DNA of 64,000 nucleotides, from the NCBI RefSeq assembly GCF_014651995.1, contig NZ_BMXY01000002.1, forward strand, positions 62,001 through 126,000. Direction: 5' to 3'. The position numbers and the translations under genes are program-made. Position 1 is the stretch's first letter. The number at the start of each line of letters is the position of its first letter. The DNA is from Cognatilysobacter xinjiangensis (GTDB taxonomy: Bacteria; Pseudomonadota; Gammaproteobacteria; Xanthomonadales; Xanthomonadaceae). Shown here in pieces: positions 16,054 through 25,098 of the stretch. A model generated the notes under the pieces. That model was not told the origin of the DNA and did not search any database. It was given only the letters and a program-made list of their open reading frames with translations.

Positions 16054-16081
16054 CGCCGGGGCGGCCGCGGTCGCCCCGGCG
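16054..16081. terminator. possible bidirectional terminator hairpin
   Basis: A 10-bp perfect stem (CGCCGGGGCG, 16054-16063, with 16072-16081) around an 8-nt loop between the convergent exbD-like gene and the 85-residue gene. No T-run follows on either side, so it may be rho-dependent or inactive. Confidence 0.4.
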
Positions 16082-16090
16082 TCGTCGCGG

Positions 16091-16348
16091 TCAGCGGTTG
16101 GCCGCGTCGAGATCCTTCAATGCCGCGCCGATCGCCTCGCGCACCACGTCGATGACGTTGCTGGCGGCACCTTCCACTTCCGGCAGATTCGCCAGCATGT
16201 CCTCGAACAGCTGGCGGCGATCTATGCCCGTCTGGCGCGACACCGCGTTCGTGGCTGCCAGCACCGTCACCGCCACGCCCACCGACATCTCGCCCAGCGC
16301 CTGGCCGACGGCTTCGGCCACGGCGCGCGCCAGTTCGTTCTGGTCCAT
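16091..16348 (-). CDS. small helical protein of unknown function, 85 residues
   Basis: The product MDQNELARAVAEAVGQALGEM... is predicted almost fully helical, with Ala- and Val-rich amphipathic stretches and acidic residues (QLFEDMLANLPEVEGAASNVIDVVREAIGAALKDLDA). No signal peptide, cysteine or known motif. The start at 16346-16348 has GAGAGCACG upstream, a plausible ribosome site. It could be a small scaffold or regulator, but I recognise no family. Confidence 0.6.
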   Translation of the reverse strand: MDQNELARAVAEAVGQALGEMSVGVAVTVLAATNAVSRQTGIDRRQLFEDMLANLPEVEGAASNVIDVVREAIGAALKDLDAANR

Positions 16349-16433
16349 CGTGCTCTCCTCGCAGGTACCCGCGTCGGGTGATACACGGGCGCGCGATCAG
16401 TCGTCGTGACGGGCGCGTAACCACGGATGCGAA

Positions 16434-16456
16434 GACGCCGCGCGGTGCGCGGCGTC
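16434..16456 (-). terminator. possible terminator of the 103-residue exported protein gene
   Basis: A 10-bp stem (GACGCCGCGC, 16434-16443, with 16447-16456) and a GGT loop, located 28 bp past the stop of the minus-strand gene. Only a weak T-containing stretch (TCTTCGC) follows on that strand. Confidence 0.4.
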
Positions 16457-16483
16457 CTGTCGACTCGATTCGGAGCGGCCTTC

Positions 16484-16795
16484 TCAGTGGCCGCCATCCT
16501 TCAGCGACGCGGTGATCGGCGCGGCGCGGCCGCCCGGCGCCGCGGTCCGGGTGGCCACGGATGTGTCGCCGGGGGTGGACGCGGCACGTTCGGCGTCGCG
16601 CTGCTCGCGCGCCACGCGCGCCAGCTCGGCAATGGCTTGGCCGAAGCGGTTCTGCGACTTCGGCTTCGATTTCACTGGCGCTTCGGCGGCGGCCGCGGCT
16701 GCCTGTCCATCGGCCGGGACCAGCGCCGCATCATGGGCCTGCGCGGCGAGCGGCAGCGCGAGAGCGAGCGCGGCGATGATCGGGAAGCGGCGCAT
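16484..16795 (-). CDS. small exported protein, 103 residues
   Basis: The signal peptide MRRFPIIAALALALPLAAQA cleaves after residue 20. The mature protein is Ala-rich and mostly low-complexity, with a basic patch KSKPKSQNRFGQAIAELARVAREQRDAERAAS that may form a helix, and a Thr/Gly/Pro tail. No cysteine. No family recognised. The start ATG is at 16793-16795. It stands alone. Confidence 0.6.
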   Translation of the reverse strand: MRRFPIIAALALALPLAAQAHDAALVPADGQAAAAAAEAPVKSKPKSQNRFGQAIAELARVAREQRDAERAASTPGDTSVATRTAAPGGRAAPITASLKDGGH

Positions 16796-16936
16796 GGCGG
16801 AACCTCGTACGGCGTGATCGGTGCGCGCAGCCTAGGAAGCGCCGTGTGGCCCATCGTGTGAAATGAACGCAGCGACCTTTCACGCGTATCGATACGGCTC
16901 AGCGACGTGGGCGCAGCGTGATCGCCAGAACGAGGA

Positions 16937-16956
16937 AGCCCGGCTTGCGCCGGGCT
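16937..16956 (-). terminator. possible terminator of the M13 peptidase gene
   Basis: An 8-bp stem (AGCCCGGC, 16937-16944, with GCCGGGCT, 16949-16956), 14 bp beyond the stop of the M13 peptidase gene, followed on the minus strand by TTCCTCGTTCT. The T-run is interrupted, so termination may be partial. Confidence 0.5.
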
Positions 16957-16969
16957 ACGTGTCACCACC

Positions 16970-19081
16970 TCACCACACCTTCACCCGTTGCTCTGGCGCG
17001 AGATAAAGCGCCTGCCCGGGCTGCACGCCGAACGCCTCGTACCAGGCGTCGATGTTGCGCACGGTCTGCGCGCGATAGCGGCCGGGCGCGTGCACGTCGG
17101 TGAGGATCGCGTTGCGCATCGCCGCGTCGCGGTACTTGCTGCGCCAGGCCTGCGCGAAGCCGAGGAAGAAGCGCTGCTCGGGCGTGAAACCGTCGATCGT
17201 GCGCACCTCGCGGCCCTGCAGCGACAGGCGGTAGCCGTCGAGCGCGGTGGCGATACCCGCGACGTCGGCGATGTTCTCGCCCAGCGTCAGGTCGCCGTTG
17301 ACGGCGAGGTCGGGGAACGGCTTGTAGGTGCTGAACTGCGCCGACAGCGCCTTGCCGGCGGCGTCGAACTTCGCGAAGTCCTCCTTCGTCCACCAGTTGT
17401 GCAGGCGGCCCTGCGCGTCGAACAGCGCGCCGGTGTTGTCGAAGGAATGGCTGATCTCGTGGCCGATCACCGAGCCGATCGCGCCGTAGTTCACCGCGTC
17501 GTCGGCGTTCGGGTCGAAGAACGGCGGCTGCAGGATCGCGGCGGGGAAGATCAGGCGGTTCTCCAGCGGCACGTTGAGCGCGTTGATGATCTGCGGCGTC
17601 ATGTACCACTCGTCGTGGCTGACCGGCTGCGAGAGCTTGGCCAGGTTGCGGCGGTACTCGAACATCTCCGCGCGCTCGGCGTTGCCGACCGGATCGTCCG
17701 CGCGCACTTCCAGCGTCGAGTAGTCGCGCCACTTCGACGGATATGCGACCGCGACCTCCAGGCTGTCGACCTTCGCCTTCGCCGCGGCCTTGGTCTGCGG
17801 GCTCATCCAGTCCAGCGCGTCGATGCGGCGGCCGAACGCGGCGACGATGTTGCGCACCATCTCCTCGGCGCGCGCCTTGGTCTTGGGGTCGACATGGCGC
17901 GTGACGTACTCGCGGCCCACCGCCTCGCCCAGCGCGTTGCTGGTGGCCGAGACGGCACGCTTCCAGCGTTCGCGCTGCTGCGGCGTGCCGTTGAGCGTCC
18001 TGTCGTAGAACGCGAAGCGCTCGTCGGCGAAGGCGCGCGGCAGGTAGCTGGAGGCGCGGTCGATGGCGTGGAAGGCGAGGTAGTCCTTCCAGGTCTGCAG
18101 CGGCTGCGAGGCGGCGAGCTGCGAGATACCCGCGACGGCCCTGGGCTGCCAGACGATGAAGTCGCGCTGCGAGGCGAGGTCGGCGGCCTGCATGAAGACC
18201 GGCCAGTCCAGCCCCGGCGCCTTGCGCGCGAAGTCGGCCTGCGTCCACGCGTTGTTGCCGGCCTCGACGTCGTTGGTCTGCTCCTGCGTGGCGTGCACGC
18301 GTGCGATCGCCGTTTCCAGCGCGAGGATGCGCGTGGCCCTGGCGGCGGCATCGTCGATGCCGGCCAGCTCCAGCACCTTCTGGACGTGCGCCTGGTAGGC
18401 CTTGCGGATCTCCGCGGCGCGGCCACCGTCGAGATAGAACGAGCGGTCCGGCAGGCCCAGGCCACCCTGCACGAGGTAGGGCACGTTGCGCGAGGGATCG
18501 TTGAGGTCCTGCGTGATCCACAGGCCGAACGGGCGATCGGTGTAGTAGTCGGTGGCGTTGAGCAGGTCGACGTCGGCGCGCAGTTGCTCGCCGAACTCGC
18601 GCGCGAGCGCGCGGCGGTCGCCGATCCCCGCGATCGCATCCAGGCGCGGCTTCACCGGCGCCAGCCCGCGTGCTTCGATGCCGGCCTCGTCCATGAACGC
18701 GGTGTAGTAGTCGCCAACCTTGCGCAGGTCGCCCGTGGCGCTACCGTCCTTCGCCGCGCCCTCGATGATGTTGCGGACCTGCTTCTCCGTCTCCAGCGCG
18801 ATGCTGGTGAAGCTGTTGTAGCTGGAGCGATCCGCCGGAATCTCGGTATCGCGCATCCAGCCGCCGTTGGCGTGCAGGTAGAAGTCGTCGCCGGCGGCGA
18901 CCGCGCGATCCATGCCCGCCACGTCGAAGCCGAAGCTGCCGAGCGCGGGCGTGCCTGCGCGCGCGGGCGCGGGTGCCGCGGTGGACGCGGGTTCGGACGT
19001 CGTCGTCGCGCAGGCGGCGAGCCCGGAGACGAGCAGGGCGGTAACGGCGGTGGTCAGCAGGCGGCGGGGCAGCGGACGCAT
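16970..19081 (-). CDS. M13-family metallopeptidase (neprilysin-like), lipoprotein
   Basis: A 703-residue zinc endopeptidase of the M13 (neprilysin/PepO) family. The N-terminus has a lipoprotein-like signal (LLVSGLAACATTT, lipobox LAAC), so it is probably an outer-membrane or periplasmic lipoprotein. N-terminal M13 domain: GFDVAGMDRAVAAGDDFYLHANGGWMR split over about 48-75. Catalytic centre: GHEISHSFD near residue 540 with the HExxH zinc helix, and ENIADVAG near 600, which supplies the Glu ligand and conserved Asp. The ending VKVW is typical of the family (usually CxVW). It degrades peptides outside the cytoplasm. The start at 19079-19081 is used because the upstream open frame is not protein-like. 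Confidence 0.93.
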   Translation of the reverse strand: MRPLPRRLLTTAVTALLVSGLAACATTTSEPASTAAPAPARAGTPALGSFGFDVAGMDRAVAAGDDFYLHANGGWMRDTEIPADRSSYNSFTSIALETEKQVRNIIEGAAKDGSATGDLRKVGDYYTAFMDEAGIEARGLAPVKPRLDAIAGIGDRRALAREFGEQLRADVDLLNATDYYTDRPFGLWITQDLNDPSRNVPYLVQGGLGLPDRSFYLDGGRAAEIRKAYQAHVQKVLELAGIDDAAARATRILALETAIARVHATQEQTNDVEAGNNAWTQADFARKAPGLDWPVFMQAADLASQRDFIVWQPRAVAGISQLAASQPLQTWKDYLAFHAIDRASSYLPRAFADERFAFYDRTLNGTPQQRERWKRAVSATSNALGEAVGREYVTRHVDPKTKARAEEMVRNIVAAFGRRIDALDWMSPQTKAAAKAKVDSLEVAVAYPSKWRDYSTLEVRADDPVGNAERAEMFEYRRNLAKLSQPVSHDEWYMTPQIINALNVPLENRLIFPAAILQPPFFDPNADDAVNYGAIGSVIGHEISHSFDNTGALFDAQGRLHNWWTKEDFAKFDAAGKALSAQFSTYKPFPDLAVNGDLTLGENIADVAGIATALDGYRLSLQGREVRTIDGFTPEQRFFLGFAQAWRSKYRDAAMRNAILTDVHAPGRYRAQTVRNIDAWYEAFGVQPGQALYLAPEQRVKVW

Positions 19082-19149
19082 GGGGGATCCGGGTGGGGAA
19101 ATTCCGCCGAGCCTACCGGGCCTGCCGCGCCCGCCGCGTGTATCGGAAG

Positions 19150-19578
19150 TCAGCGCTCGCTGATGATGAAACTGCCGAACGAGATACCGAGTTCGACGCC
19201 TTCGCCCTTGCCGGCCAGCGCCAGCGAGACCGGGCCCTTGGTCACCACCTGCGCCTTGGCGGCCTTGCCGGCGGCCGCATTGGCCTCGCCGGTGGCGTAG
19301 CCGCCCAGCACGTCGCGGATGCTGCGCACACCGGCGAATCTGCCGGTGCCATTGTCGATGCGCGACTTGCCGAACGTCAGCCCGCCGCCCTTGGCTTCGA
19401 TCTTCACCGGCAGCGTCTGGCCGTTGCTGCAGCGGACCGTGCCGGTGCCGGTGGAATGCTTGTAGATCGCGCTCCAGCCCGTCATCGAGAAGCTCAGCGA
19501 GCAGGACAGGTCGGCCGCCGCGGCGGGGAGCGCGGCGAGGGAAAGAGCGCTGGCGACGATCAGGTGTCGGATGTTCAT
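19150..19578 (-). CDS. exported protein of unknown function, 142 residues
   Basis: The signal peptide MNIRHLIVASALSLAALPAAAA is followed by a strand-rich mature domain with two cysteines (LSCSLSFSM, TVRCSNGQ). The glycine-rich repetitive strands (VKIEAKGGGLTFGKSRIDNGTG, split in the sequence) and the conserved-looking end GVELGISFGSFIISER resemble small periplasmic beta proteins found in Xanthomonads. Function unknown. An alternative start three codons earlier (MSTMNIRH, 19585-19587) is possible. It lies 68 bp upstream of the M13 peptidase gene on the same strand and is divergent from the M61 peptidase. Confidence 0.68.
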   Translation of the reverse strand: MNIRHLIVASALSLAALPAAAADLSCSLSFSMTGWSAIYKHSTGTGTVRCSNGQTLPVKIEAKGGGLTFGKSRIDNGTGRFAGVRSIRDVLGGYATGEANAAAGKAAKAQVVTKGPVSLALAGKGEGVELGISFGSFIISER

Positions 19579-19745
19579 GGTGGACATGCGAGTGGACCGG
19601 TGCCGGAGTATCGCGTCGCCGGCATGAAGGCCGCGCGTCTGCTGCGCCGCACGATGTGACGCGTTGCCGATCGTTGCAAACGGCACACGCGCAAGGCCCG
19701 CCCGCGCCCGTAGGATCGGCCGCCTGCCCATCAACGGACCGCCGA

Positions 19746-21680
19746 ATGCCCCGTCCTGCCCGTCGACTGCTTCCGCTTCTCTGCGCCGCCGCCTTCGCGG
19801 CGATGCCGGTTTTCGCCCAGACGGGCGCCCATGGCGCCCATCCGCTGTCCAGCCCGCAGGTGCCGCTGCCCGCGGACACGTCCTATCCGGGCACGGTATC
19901 GATCACGGTGGACGCCACCGACCTCGCGCGCCGCATCGTGCGCATCCGCGAGGAGATCCCGGCGCAGCCCGGTCGCCTCACGCTGCTGTATCCGCAGTGG
20001 CTGCCGGGCAACCACGGCCCGTCCGGTCCGATCGACAAGCTGGCGGGCTTCGCCTTCACCGCGAACGGGCAGAAGCTCGCGTGGACGCGCGACCCGCTCA
20101 ACGTCTACGCCTTCCACCTCGACGTGCCGGCGGGTGCGACCTCGGTCGTCGCCGAGTACCAGTACCTCACGCCCAGCGACACCTCGCAGGGCCGCGTGGT
20201 GATGACGCCGAACCTCGTCAACCTGCAGTGGAACGCACTGGTGCTGTACCCGGCCGGCCACTACGCGAGCCGCATCGACACCGCCGCGACGGTGAAGTAC
20301 CCGGCCGGCTTCACTGCCGCGACCGCGCTCGACGTCGCCAGCAAGCAGGGCGACACGGTGACCTACCGCAACGTGCCGCTGGACATCCTGGTCGACTCGC
20401 CGGTGTTCGCCGGCCGTTATTCGAAGGTGATCGACCTCGCGCCCGGCGCGAAGGTGCCGGTGCGCCTGAACGTGTTCGCCGACGAGGCCAAGTACCTCGA
20501 GGCCAAGCCCGAACAGATCGCCGCGCATCGCCGCATGGTCGAGCAGGCGGTCAAGCTCTACGGCGCGCAGCACTACGACCACTACGACTTCCTTTTCTCG
20601 CTGTCGGGCCAGATGTCGGGCATCGGACTGGAGCACCAGCGCTCCAGCGAGAACGGCGAGGATCCGGAGTACTTCACCGGCTACGACGCGAAGTCCGGTT
20701 TCTCCGACCTGCTCGCGCACGAGTACACGCATTCCTGGAACGGCAAGTACCGCCGCGGCGCGGACCTGTGGACGCCGAACTACAACGTGCCGATGCAGGA
20801 CTCGCTGCTGTGGGTCTACGAGGGCCAGACGCAGTACTGGGGCAACGTGCTCACCGGGCGCGCCGGCATGCGCACGCCGCAGGCCTCGATGGACGCGCTC
20901 GCGCTCACCGCGGCGACGTATGCGGAAAACCGCCCGGGCCTTTCGTGGCGCGGCGTGCAGGACACCACCAATGATCCGATCATCGCCCAGCGCCGGCCGA
21001 AGTCGTATCGCAACTACCAGCTCTCCGAGGACTACTACTCGGGTGGCCAGATGATCTGGCTCGAAGCCGACGCGCGCATCCGTGCGAAGACCGGCGGCAG
21101 AAAGTCGCTCGACGATTTCGCGCGTGCGTTCTTCGGCGTCAACGACGGCGAGTGGAAGGTGCAGAACACCTACACCTTCGAGGACGTGGTGCGCACGCTC
21201 GACGGCATCGTCAAGGACGACTGGTCCACGTTCCTGCGCGACCGCCTGGACGGCCGCGTGCCGCTCACCGGCGGGCTGGACGCCGCGGGCTGGCGCCTGG
21301 TGTTCAAGGACGAGCCGAACGCGCTCGCGCAGGCGTCCGGCAAGTCGGGCAACGCCGATTTCGTCTATTCGATCGGCCTGTCGATCGGCAAGGACGGCAA
21401 GGTGGCGGACGTGCGTTGGGACAGCCCGGCGTTCAACGCCGGCATCGGCACCGGCATGACCATCGTCGCCGTGGACGATCGCGAGTACAGCAAGGACGTG
21501 CTGGTCGACGCGATCAAGGCAGCGAAGGGCGGCAGCGCGCCGATCCGGCTGATGGTCAAGACCTTCGACCGCTACCAGACGATCCCGGTCGACTACCACG
21601 ACGGCCTGCGCTATCCGCACCTGGAGCGCATTCCCGGCAAGACCGACCTGCTGACCGCAATCTACGCGCCGAAGCGCTGA
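19746..21680 (+). CDS. M61-family glycyl aminopeptidase with PDZ domain
   Basis: A 644-residue exported peptidase. The signal peptide ends at about residue 25 (PLLCAAAFAAMPVFAQ). An N-terminal M61 domain (about 45-210) is followed by the catalytic thermolysin-like domain with HEYTH at 325-329 (phrase LLAHEYTHSWNGKYRRG) and downstream WVYEGQTQYWG, which supplies the third ligand Glu. A C-terminal PDZ domain (about 545-640, with KVADVRWDSPAFNAGIGTGM) binds peptide ends. M61 enzymes release N-terminal Gly or Ala and act in the periplasm. The start ATG at 19746 gives the signal peptide directly. It is divergent from the 142-residue exported protein. Confidence 0.93.
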   Translation: MPRPARRLLPLLCAAAFAAMPVFAQTGAHGAHPLSSPQVPLPADTSYPGTVSITVDATDLARRIVRIREEIPAQPGRLTLLYPQWLPGNHGPSGPIDKLAGFAFTANGQKLAWTRDPLNVYAFHLDVPAGATSVVAEYQYLTPSDTSQGRVVMTPNLVNLQWNALVLYPAGHYASRIDTAATVKYPAGFTAATALDVASKQGDTVTYRNVPLDILVDSPVFAGRYSKVIDLAPGAKVPVRLNVFADEAKYLEAKPEQIAAHRRMVEQAVKLYGAQHYDHYDFLFSLSGQMSGIGLEHQRSSENGEDPEYFTGYDAKSGFSDLLAHEYTHSWNGKYRRGADLWTPNYNVPMQDSLLWVYEGQTQYWGNVLTGRAGMRTPQASMDALALTAATYAENRPGLSWRGVQDTTNDPIIAQRRPKSYRNYQLSEDYYSGGQMIWLEADARIRAKTGGRKSLDDFARAFFGVNDGEWKVQNTYTFEDVVRTLDGIVKDDWSTFLRDRLDGRVPLTGGLDAAGWRLVFKDEPNALAQASGKSGNADFVYSIGLSIGKDGKVADVRWDSPAFNAGIGTGMTIVAVDDREYSKDVLVDAIKAAKGGSAPIRLMVKTFDRYQTIPVDYHDGLRYPHLERIPGKTDLLTAIYAPKR

Positions 21681-21687
21681 CGACGAT

Positions 21688-21716
21688 GGCCGGGCGGCGT
21701 GGACCGTCGCCCGGCC
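21688..21716. terminator. possible hairpin terminator between M61 peptidase and GAF protein genes
   Basis: A 9-bp stem (GGCCGGGCG, 21688-21696, with 21708-21716) just after the M61 stop and before the convergent GAF gene. No T-run follows, so the function is uncertain. Confidence 0.35.
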
Positions 21717-21802
21717 GTCACGACGTGTCGCCGCGGCTGGCGGGCCTGATCCTCGCGCGGAGCGGCTACGCGCAGTTGCGCAGCGACCCGCGCTGAGCGC
21801 GG

Positions 21803-22711
21803 TCAGCCGCGGCGTTGCGCATTCTTGGCGATGCCGAGCTGCGCGTCGGCGCGCAGGTACACCGACTCCGGCGACTCCGTCGGCGAAGCCGCGACCGCCA
21901 GACCGTGCAGCACGCGCGCGCCGAGCTCGCGCTCCAGGCCGGCAAAGCGTCCACGCAACGCCGCCAGCGCGGCCTCCGGTGCGTCCCCGTGCAGCAGCGC
22001 GATGAACTCGCCGCTGCCGGTCACGCGGTTCACGCTGTCGCCGCGCGAGAGCACCGATTCGAGCAGGCGGTCGACCTCCTGCAGCGTGCGCTCGACGGTG
22101 CGACCGCCGTGCTGCGCGACGAGGTCGGCGAAGGCCTGCACCTCGAAGATCGCGATCGCGTAGGGCTGCGCGTTGAGCGTGTCGGCCGAGGTCGCGATCT
22201 TCGGCTCGAGCTGCGCCGCGCGCTGAAGCTCCAGCTCGCGGCGGCGGCCTTCCATCAGGTTCATGGTCAGCCGCGCGAGCGATTCCAGCGCGGCGCGCTG
22301 GCGGTCGTCGAGGGTGCGCGGCTGGTCGTCGATCACGCAGACCGTGCCGATGGCCGCGCCGCCCGGCGTCACCAGCGGCATGCCCGCATAGAAGCGGATG
22401 CCGACGTCGCCGGTCACCAGCGGGTTGTCGCGGAAGCGCGGGTCCTGCATGGCGTCGGGCACTTCCATGATGCGGTCGGGCGTGCGGATCGCGTGGTCGC
22501 AGAACGCGTCCTCGCGCAGCGTCTCCGTGGCTTCCAGGCCCACGCGCGCCTTGAACCACTGGCGTTCGCGGTCGATCAGCGAGACCAGCGCGGTCGGCGC
22601 ATCGCACAGCATCGAGGCGAGACGGGCGATGTCGTCGTAGGCGGCCTCGGGAAGGCTGTCGACGATGCGGTAGAGATCGACTTCGCGCTGGCGCTCGGCT
22701 TCTGTCGGCAT
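21803..22711 (-). CDS. GAF-domain protein with degenerate GGDEF domain
   Basis: A 302-residue cytoplasmic protein. An N-terminal GAF domain (about 20-160) includes [20 protein letters not shown], a phrase typical of GAF-GGDEF proteins, and [22 protein letters not shown]. The C-terminal part (about 185-300) aligns with a GGDEF domain: [10 protein letters not shown] where FDIDHFK would be, then [20 protein letters not shown] where R(V/L)GGDEF is expected. The loop reads GSGEF, and the metal-binding Asp of the first motif is also replaced (EVQ), so it is probably not an active diguanylate cyclase. It may act as a c-di-GMP or GTP-binding regulator. The start at 22709-22711 avoids an unconvincing N-terminal extension. 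Confidence 0.82.
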   Translation of the reverse strand: MPTEAERQREVDLYRIVDSLPEAAYDDIARLASMLCDAPTALVSLIDRERQWFKARVGLEATETLREDAFCDHAIRTPDRIMEVPDAMQDPRFRDNPLVTGDVGIRFYAGMPLVTPGGAAIGTVCVIDDQPRTLDDRQRAALESLARLTMNLMEGRRRELELQRAAQLEPKIATSADTLNAQPYAIAIFEVQAFADLVAQHGGRTVERTLQEVDRLLESVLSRGDSVNRVTGSGEFIALLHGDAPEAALAALRGRFAGLERELGARVLHGLAVAASPTESPESVYLRADAQLGIAKNAQRRG

Positions 22712-22873
22712 GGACGCAAGGGGAGGTGGATGAGTGCCCAGTGTCGCGCAAGCGGCGTTAGATGGCCGCCAACGTCGCCGCATGAACGGACGCCGCGTTC
22801 GCGGCGCGGGATTCACGCGTCACCCACCGGCCGTGCCAAGGATGGAAGGCCCATCGCCTTCGCCGTGGTCCCG

Positions 22874-24085
22874 ATGCCCGCACTCCGTCCGCTCGCCCTC
22901 GCCCTGAGCCTCAGCCTGCTCGCCGCCTGCAACGTCTCGCCCGCACCGTCGGACGCCGATACCACGCCTGCGGCGCCCGCCGACACCGCCGCGACGACCG
23001 GCAACGGCGTGCCCGCCAGCGCCACCGGTACGCCCGGTATGCAGGACGGCCAGCCCGGCGCGCCGGGCAATGCCATGCCTGTCGCGCCCGGCGATGCGCT
23101 CGACGCGCTGCCCGTGGCCGCGGCCGAGGCGCAGCTCGCCAAGGACGATCCGCTGCGTGCGCAGGTCCTGCTCGAACGCGCGTTCTTCTCGCCCGGCGAG
23201 ATCGACGGCGCCAAGGGCAGCAACATGGCGCGCGCGGTGAAGGCGTTCCAGGCTTCCAACGGCCTCAAGGCGACCGGCACGCTGGACGCCGCGGCCTGGG
23301 AGCTGCTCAATCGCGATACGGCGCCGGTGCTGGTCGAATACACGGTCACCGCCGAGGACCTCGCGGGCCCGTTCGCCAAGACGCCGGGCGAACCGATGGC
23401 GATGGCCGAGCTCGACGCGCTGCCCTACGAGTCGGTGGAGGAGAAGCTCGCGGAGAAGTTCCATATGAGCCCCGCGCTGCTGCGCAAGCTCAACCCGCAG
23501 GTGACGTTCCCGGCCGGAACCGAGGGCGGCTCGGACAAGGCCGCGAAGACCGACGCCAAGCCCAAGACGGCACCATCGACGGACGCGAACGCCACGCCGT
23601 CGGCCTCTGGCCCGCTCGCAGCAGGTGCCAAGCTCACCGTGCTCAACGTGATGCCGGCCGAGCGCTTCCCGGCGCCCGCCAAGATCGTGGTCGACAAGTC
23701 CGATTCCGCTCTGCTGCTCGTCGACGCCGCCGGCAAGACGGTCGGCCAGTTCCCGGTGACCACGGGCAGCGCCCAGTTCCCGTTGCCGATCGGCGACTGG
23801 AAGGTGACCACCGTGCAGCAGAACCCGGTCTGGCATTACGACCCGAAGCTGATCGCGGGCAGCAAGAAGACCGACAAGAAGGCCGAGGTGCCGGCCGGCC
23901 CGAACAACCCGGTGGGCACGGTCTGGATCGGCCTGACCAAGGCGCACTACGGCATCCATGGCGCGCCGCATCCCGAGCGCATCGGCAAGACCGAATCCAA
24001 CGGTTGCATCCGCATGACCAACTGGAGCGTGCAGGCGCTCTCGAAGGTGGTCGCCGAGGGCATGCAGGTCACGATGCGCGAATAA
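22874..24085 (+). CDS. L,D-transpeptidase (YkuD) lipoprotein with peptidoglycan-binding domain
   Basis: A 403-residue envelope enzyme. The N-terminus has a lipobox ([14 protein letters not shown]), followed by a low-complexity Ala/Pro/Thr linker (25-80), a PG_binding_1-like domain (about 88-150, [20 protein letters not shown]), a LysM-like stretch ([21 protein letters not shown], about 190-212), and a C-terminal YkuD domain (about 270-400). The catalytic motif is HGAPHP...SNGCIRMTN with nucleophile Cys378. Such enzymes make 3-3 cross-links in peptidoglycan or attach proteins to it. The start ATG at 22874 is the first that gives the lipoprotein signal. A strong terminator follows. Confidence 0.9.
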   Translation: MPALRPLALALSLSLLAACNVSPAPSDADTTPAAPADTAATTGNGVPASATGTPGMQDGQPGAPGNAMPVAPGDALDALPVAAAEAQLAKDDPLRAQVLLERAFFSPGEIDGAKGSNMARAVKAFQASNGLKATGTLDAAAWELLNRDTAPVLVEYTVTAEDLAGPFAKTPGEPMAMAELDALPYESVEEKLAEKFHMSPALLRKLNPQVTFPAGTEGGSDKAAKTDAKPKTAPSTDANATPSASGPLAAGAKLTVLNVMPAERFPAPAKIVVDKSDSALLLVDAAGKTVGQFPVTTGSAQFPLPIGDWKVTTVQQNPVWHYDPKLIAGSKKTDKKAEVPAGPNNPVGTVWIGLTKAHYGIHGAPHPERIGKTESNGCIRMTNWSVQALSKVVAEGMQVTMRE

Positions 24086-24108
24086 CGCGGCGGCCGTCGT
24101 GTCGCCGG

Positions 24109-24142
24109 ACGGGCCGACAGCCTAGACTGTCGGCCCGTTTTC
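24109..24142 (+). terminator. rho-independent terminator after the L,D-transpeptidase gene
   Basis: A perfect 12-bp stem (ACGGGCCGACAG, 24109-24120, with 24127-24138), CCTAGA loop, then TTTTCG. It ends just before the ATG of the next gene at 24157, so the acid phosphatase gene needs its own promoter or read-through. Confidence 0.85.
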
Positions 24143-24156
24143 GTGCGACCGACACC

Positions 24157-25029
24157 ATGCGCCCGACCTGGTCCCTGCTGTTCCTCGCCCTCGCGCTCAC
24201 CGGCTGCCACCGCGATGCCGTGCGTGACGCCGCCCCGCATGAGTCGGTCGCGTCCGTGCCGGCCGACGACAACCTCAATGCCGTGGCGTGGATGCAGACC
24301 TCGGCCGAATACCGCGCCAATTCGCTGCAGACCTACCGCGCCGCGATCCGCGAGCTCGATCGCGCCATCAAGGACCGTGACTGGGACGCGCTGGCGCCAT
24401 CCGAGCGCGCCAACCCCGCGCGCGGCCTGCCCCCGGCGGTGGTGTTCGACGTCGACGAGACCGTGCTGGACAACTCGCCGTACCAGGCGCGCCTGGTCGT
24501 CGCCGGCACCGAGTACAGCGAGCCCGAGTGGGACAACTGGGTGCGCGAGCAGAAGGCGACTGCCGTTCCCGGCGTGCTGGAGTTCGCGAAGGCCGCGCAG
24601 AAGCGCGGCGTCGCGCTGTTCTTCATCTCCAACCGCGCCGTGCACCTGAAGGACGCGACGATCGCCAACCTGCGCAGCGTCGGGCTCGACATCAGGGACG
24701 ATTCGTTCCTCGGTCTCGGGACCGTGGTGCCCGACTGCGAGCAGCAGGGCAGCGACAAGAACTGCCGTCGCCAGCTGATCGGCCGCAAGTACCGCGTGCT
24801 GATGCAGTTCGGCGACCAGCTCGGCGATTTCGTCGAGCTCGCGCCCAATACCGTCGCCAACCGCGACACGGTGCTAGAAGCGCATCGCGACTGGATCGGC
24901 GAGCGCTGGTGGGTGCTGGCGAACCCGACCTACGGCTCGTGGGAACCGGCGCTGTTCGACAACAACTACCGCCAGCCGCGCGATGCGCGCCGCGAGGTCA
25001 AGCGCGAGGCGCTGCGCCTGGCGAAGTGA
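24157..25029 (+). CDS. acid phosphatase / 5'-nucleotidase lipoprotein e(P4)-like (HAD class B/C)
   Basis: A 290-residue outer-membrane or periplasmic lipoprotein with lipobox LALTGC (Cys17). The HAD-type class C acid phosphatase domain carries motif I as VVFDVDETVLDNS (Asp98 and Asp100), motif II as FFISNRAV, and motif III/IV in FGDQLGDF with the conserved Asp pair. The YQARLV, EWDNWV and ERWWVLANPTYGSWE phrases are typical of the e(P4)/NucA-like family, which removes phosphate from nucleoside monophosphates and other phosphomonoesters outside the cytoplasm, so nucleosides can be taken up. The start ATG 24157 is close after the terminator at 24109-24142. Confidence 0.9.
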   Translation: MRPTWSLLFLALALTGCHRDAVRDAAPHESVASVPADDNLNAVAWMQTSAEYRANSLQTYRAAIRELDRAIKDRDWDALAPSERANPARGLPPAVVFDVDETVLDNSPYQARLVVAGTEYSEPEWDNWVREQKATAVPGVLEFAKAAQKRGVALFFISNRAVHLKDATIANLRSVGLDIRDDSFLGLGTVVPDCEQQGSDKNCRRQLIGRKYRVLMQFGDQLGDFVELAPNTVANRDTVLEAHRDWIGERWWVLANPTYGSWEPALFDNNYRQPRDARREVKREALRLAK

Positions 25030-25051
25030 TGCATCCGGCGCGGACATACGA

Positions 25052-25078
25052 ACGGCGCGGGATGGATGCCCGCGCCGT
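25052..25078. terminator. possible bidirectional terminator hairpin
   Basis: A 10-bp stem (ACGGCGCGGG, 25052-25061, with 25069-25078) and a 7-nt loop between the convergent phosphatase and KGG-protein genes. No proper T-run on either side. Confidence 0.5.
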
Positions 25079-25098
25079 GGTTCGCCGAACGATTGAAC

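Noticed and set aside
19731-22751. Open frame of about 1000 codons on the minus strand opposite the M61 peptidase
   Set aside because: Composition is that of an antisense shadow (Arg, His, Val, Gly rich), while the plus strand holds HEYTH and PDZ motifs.
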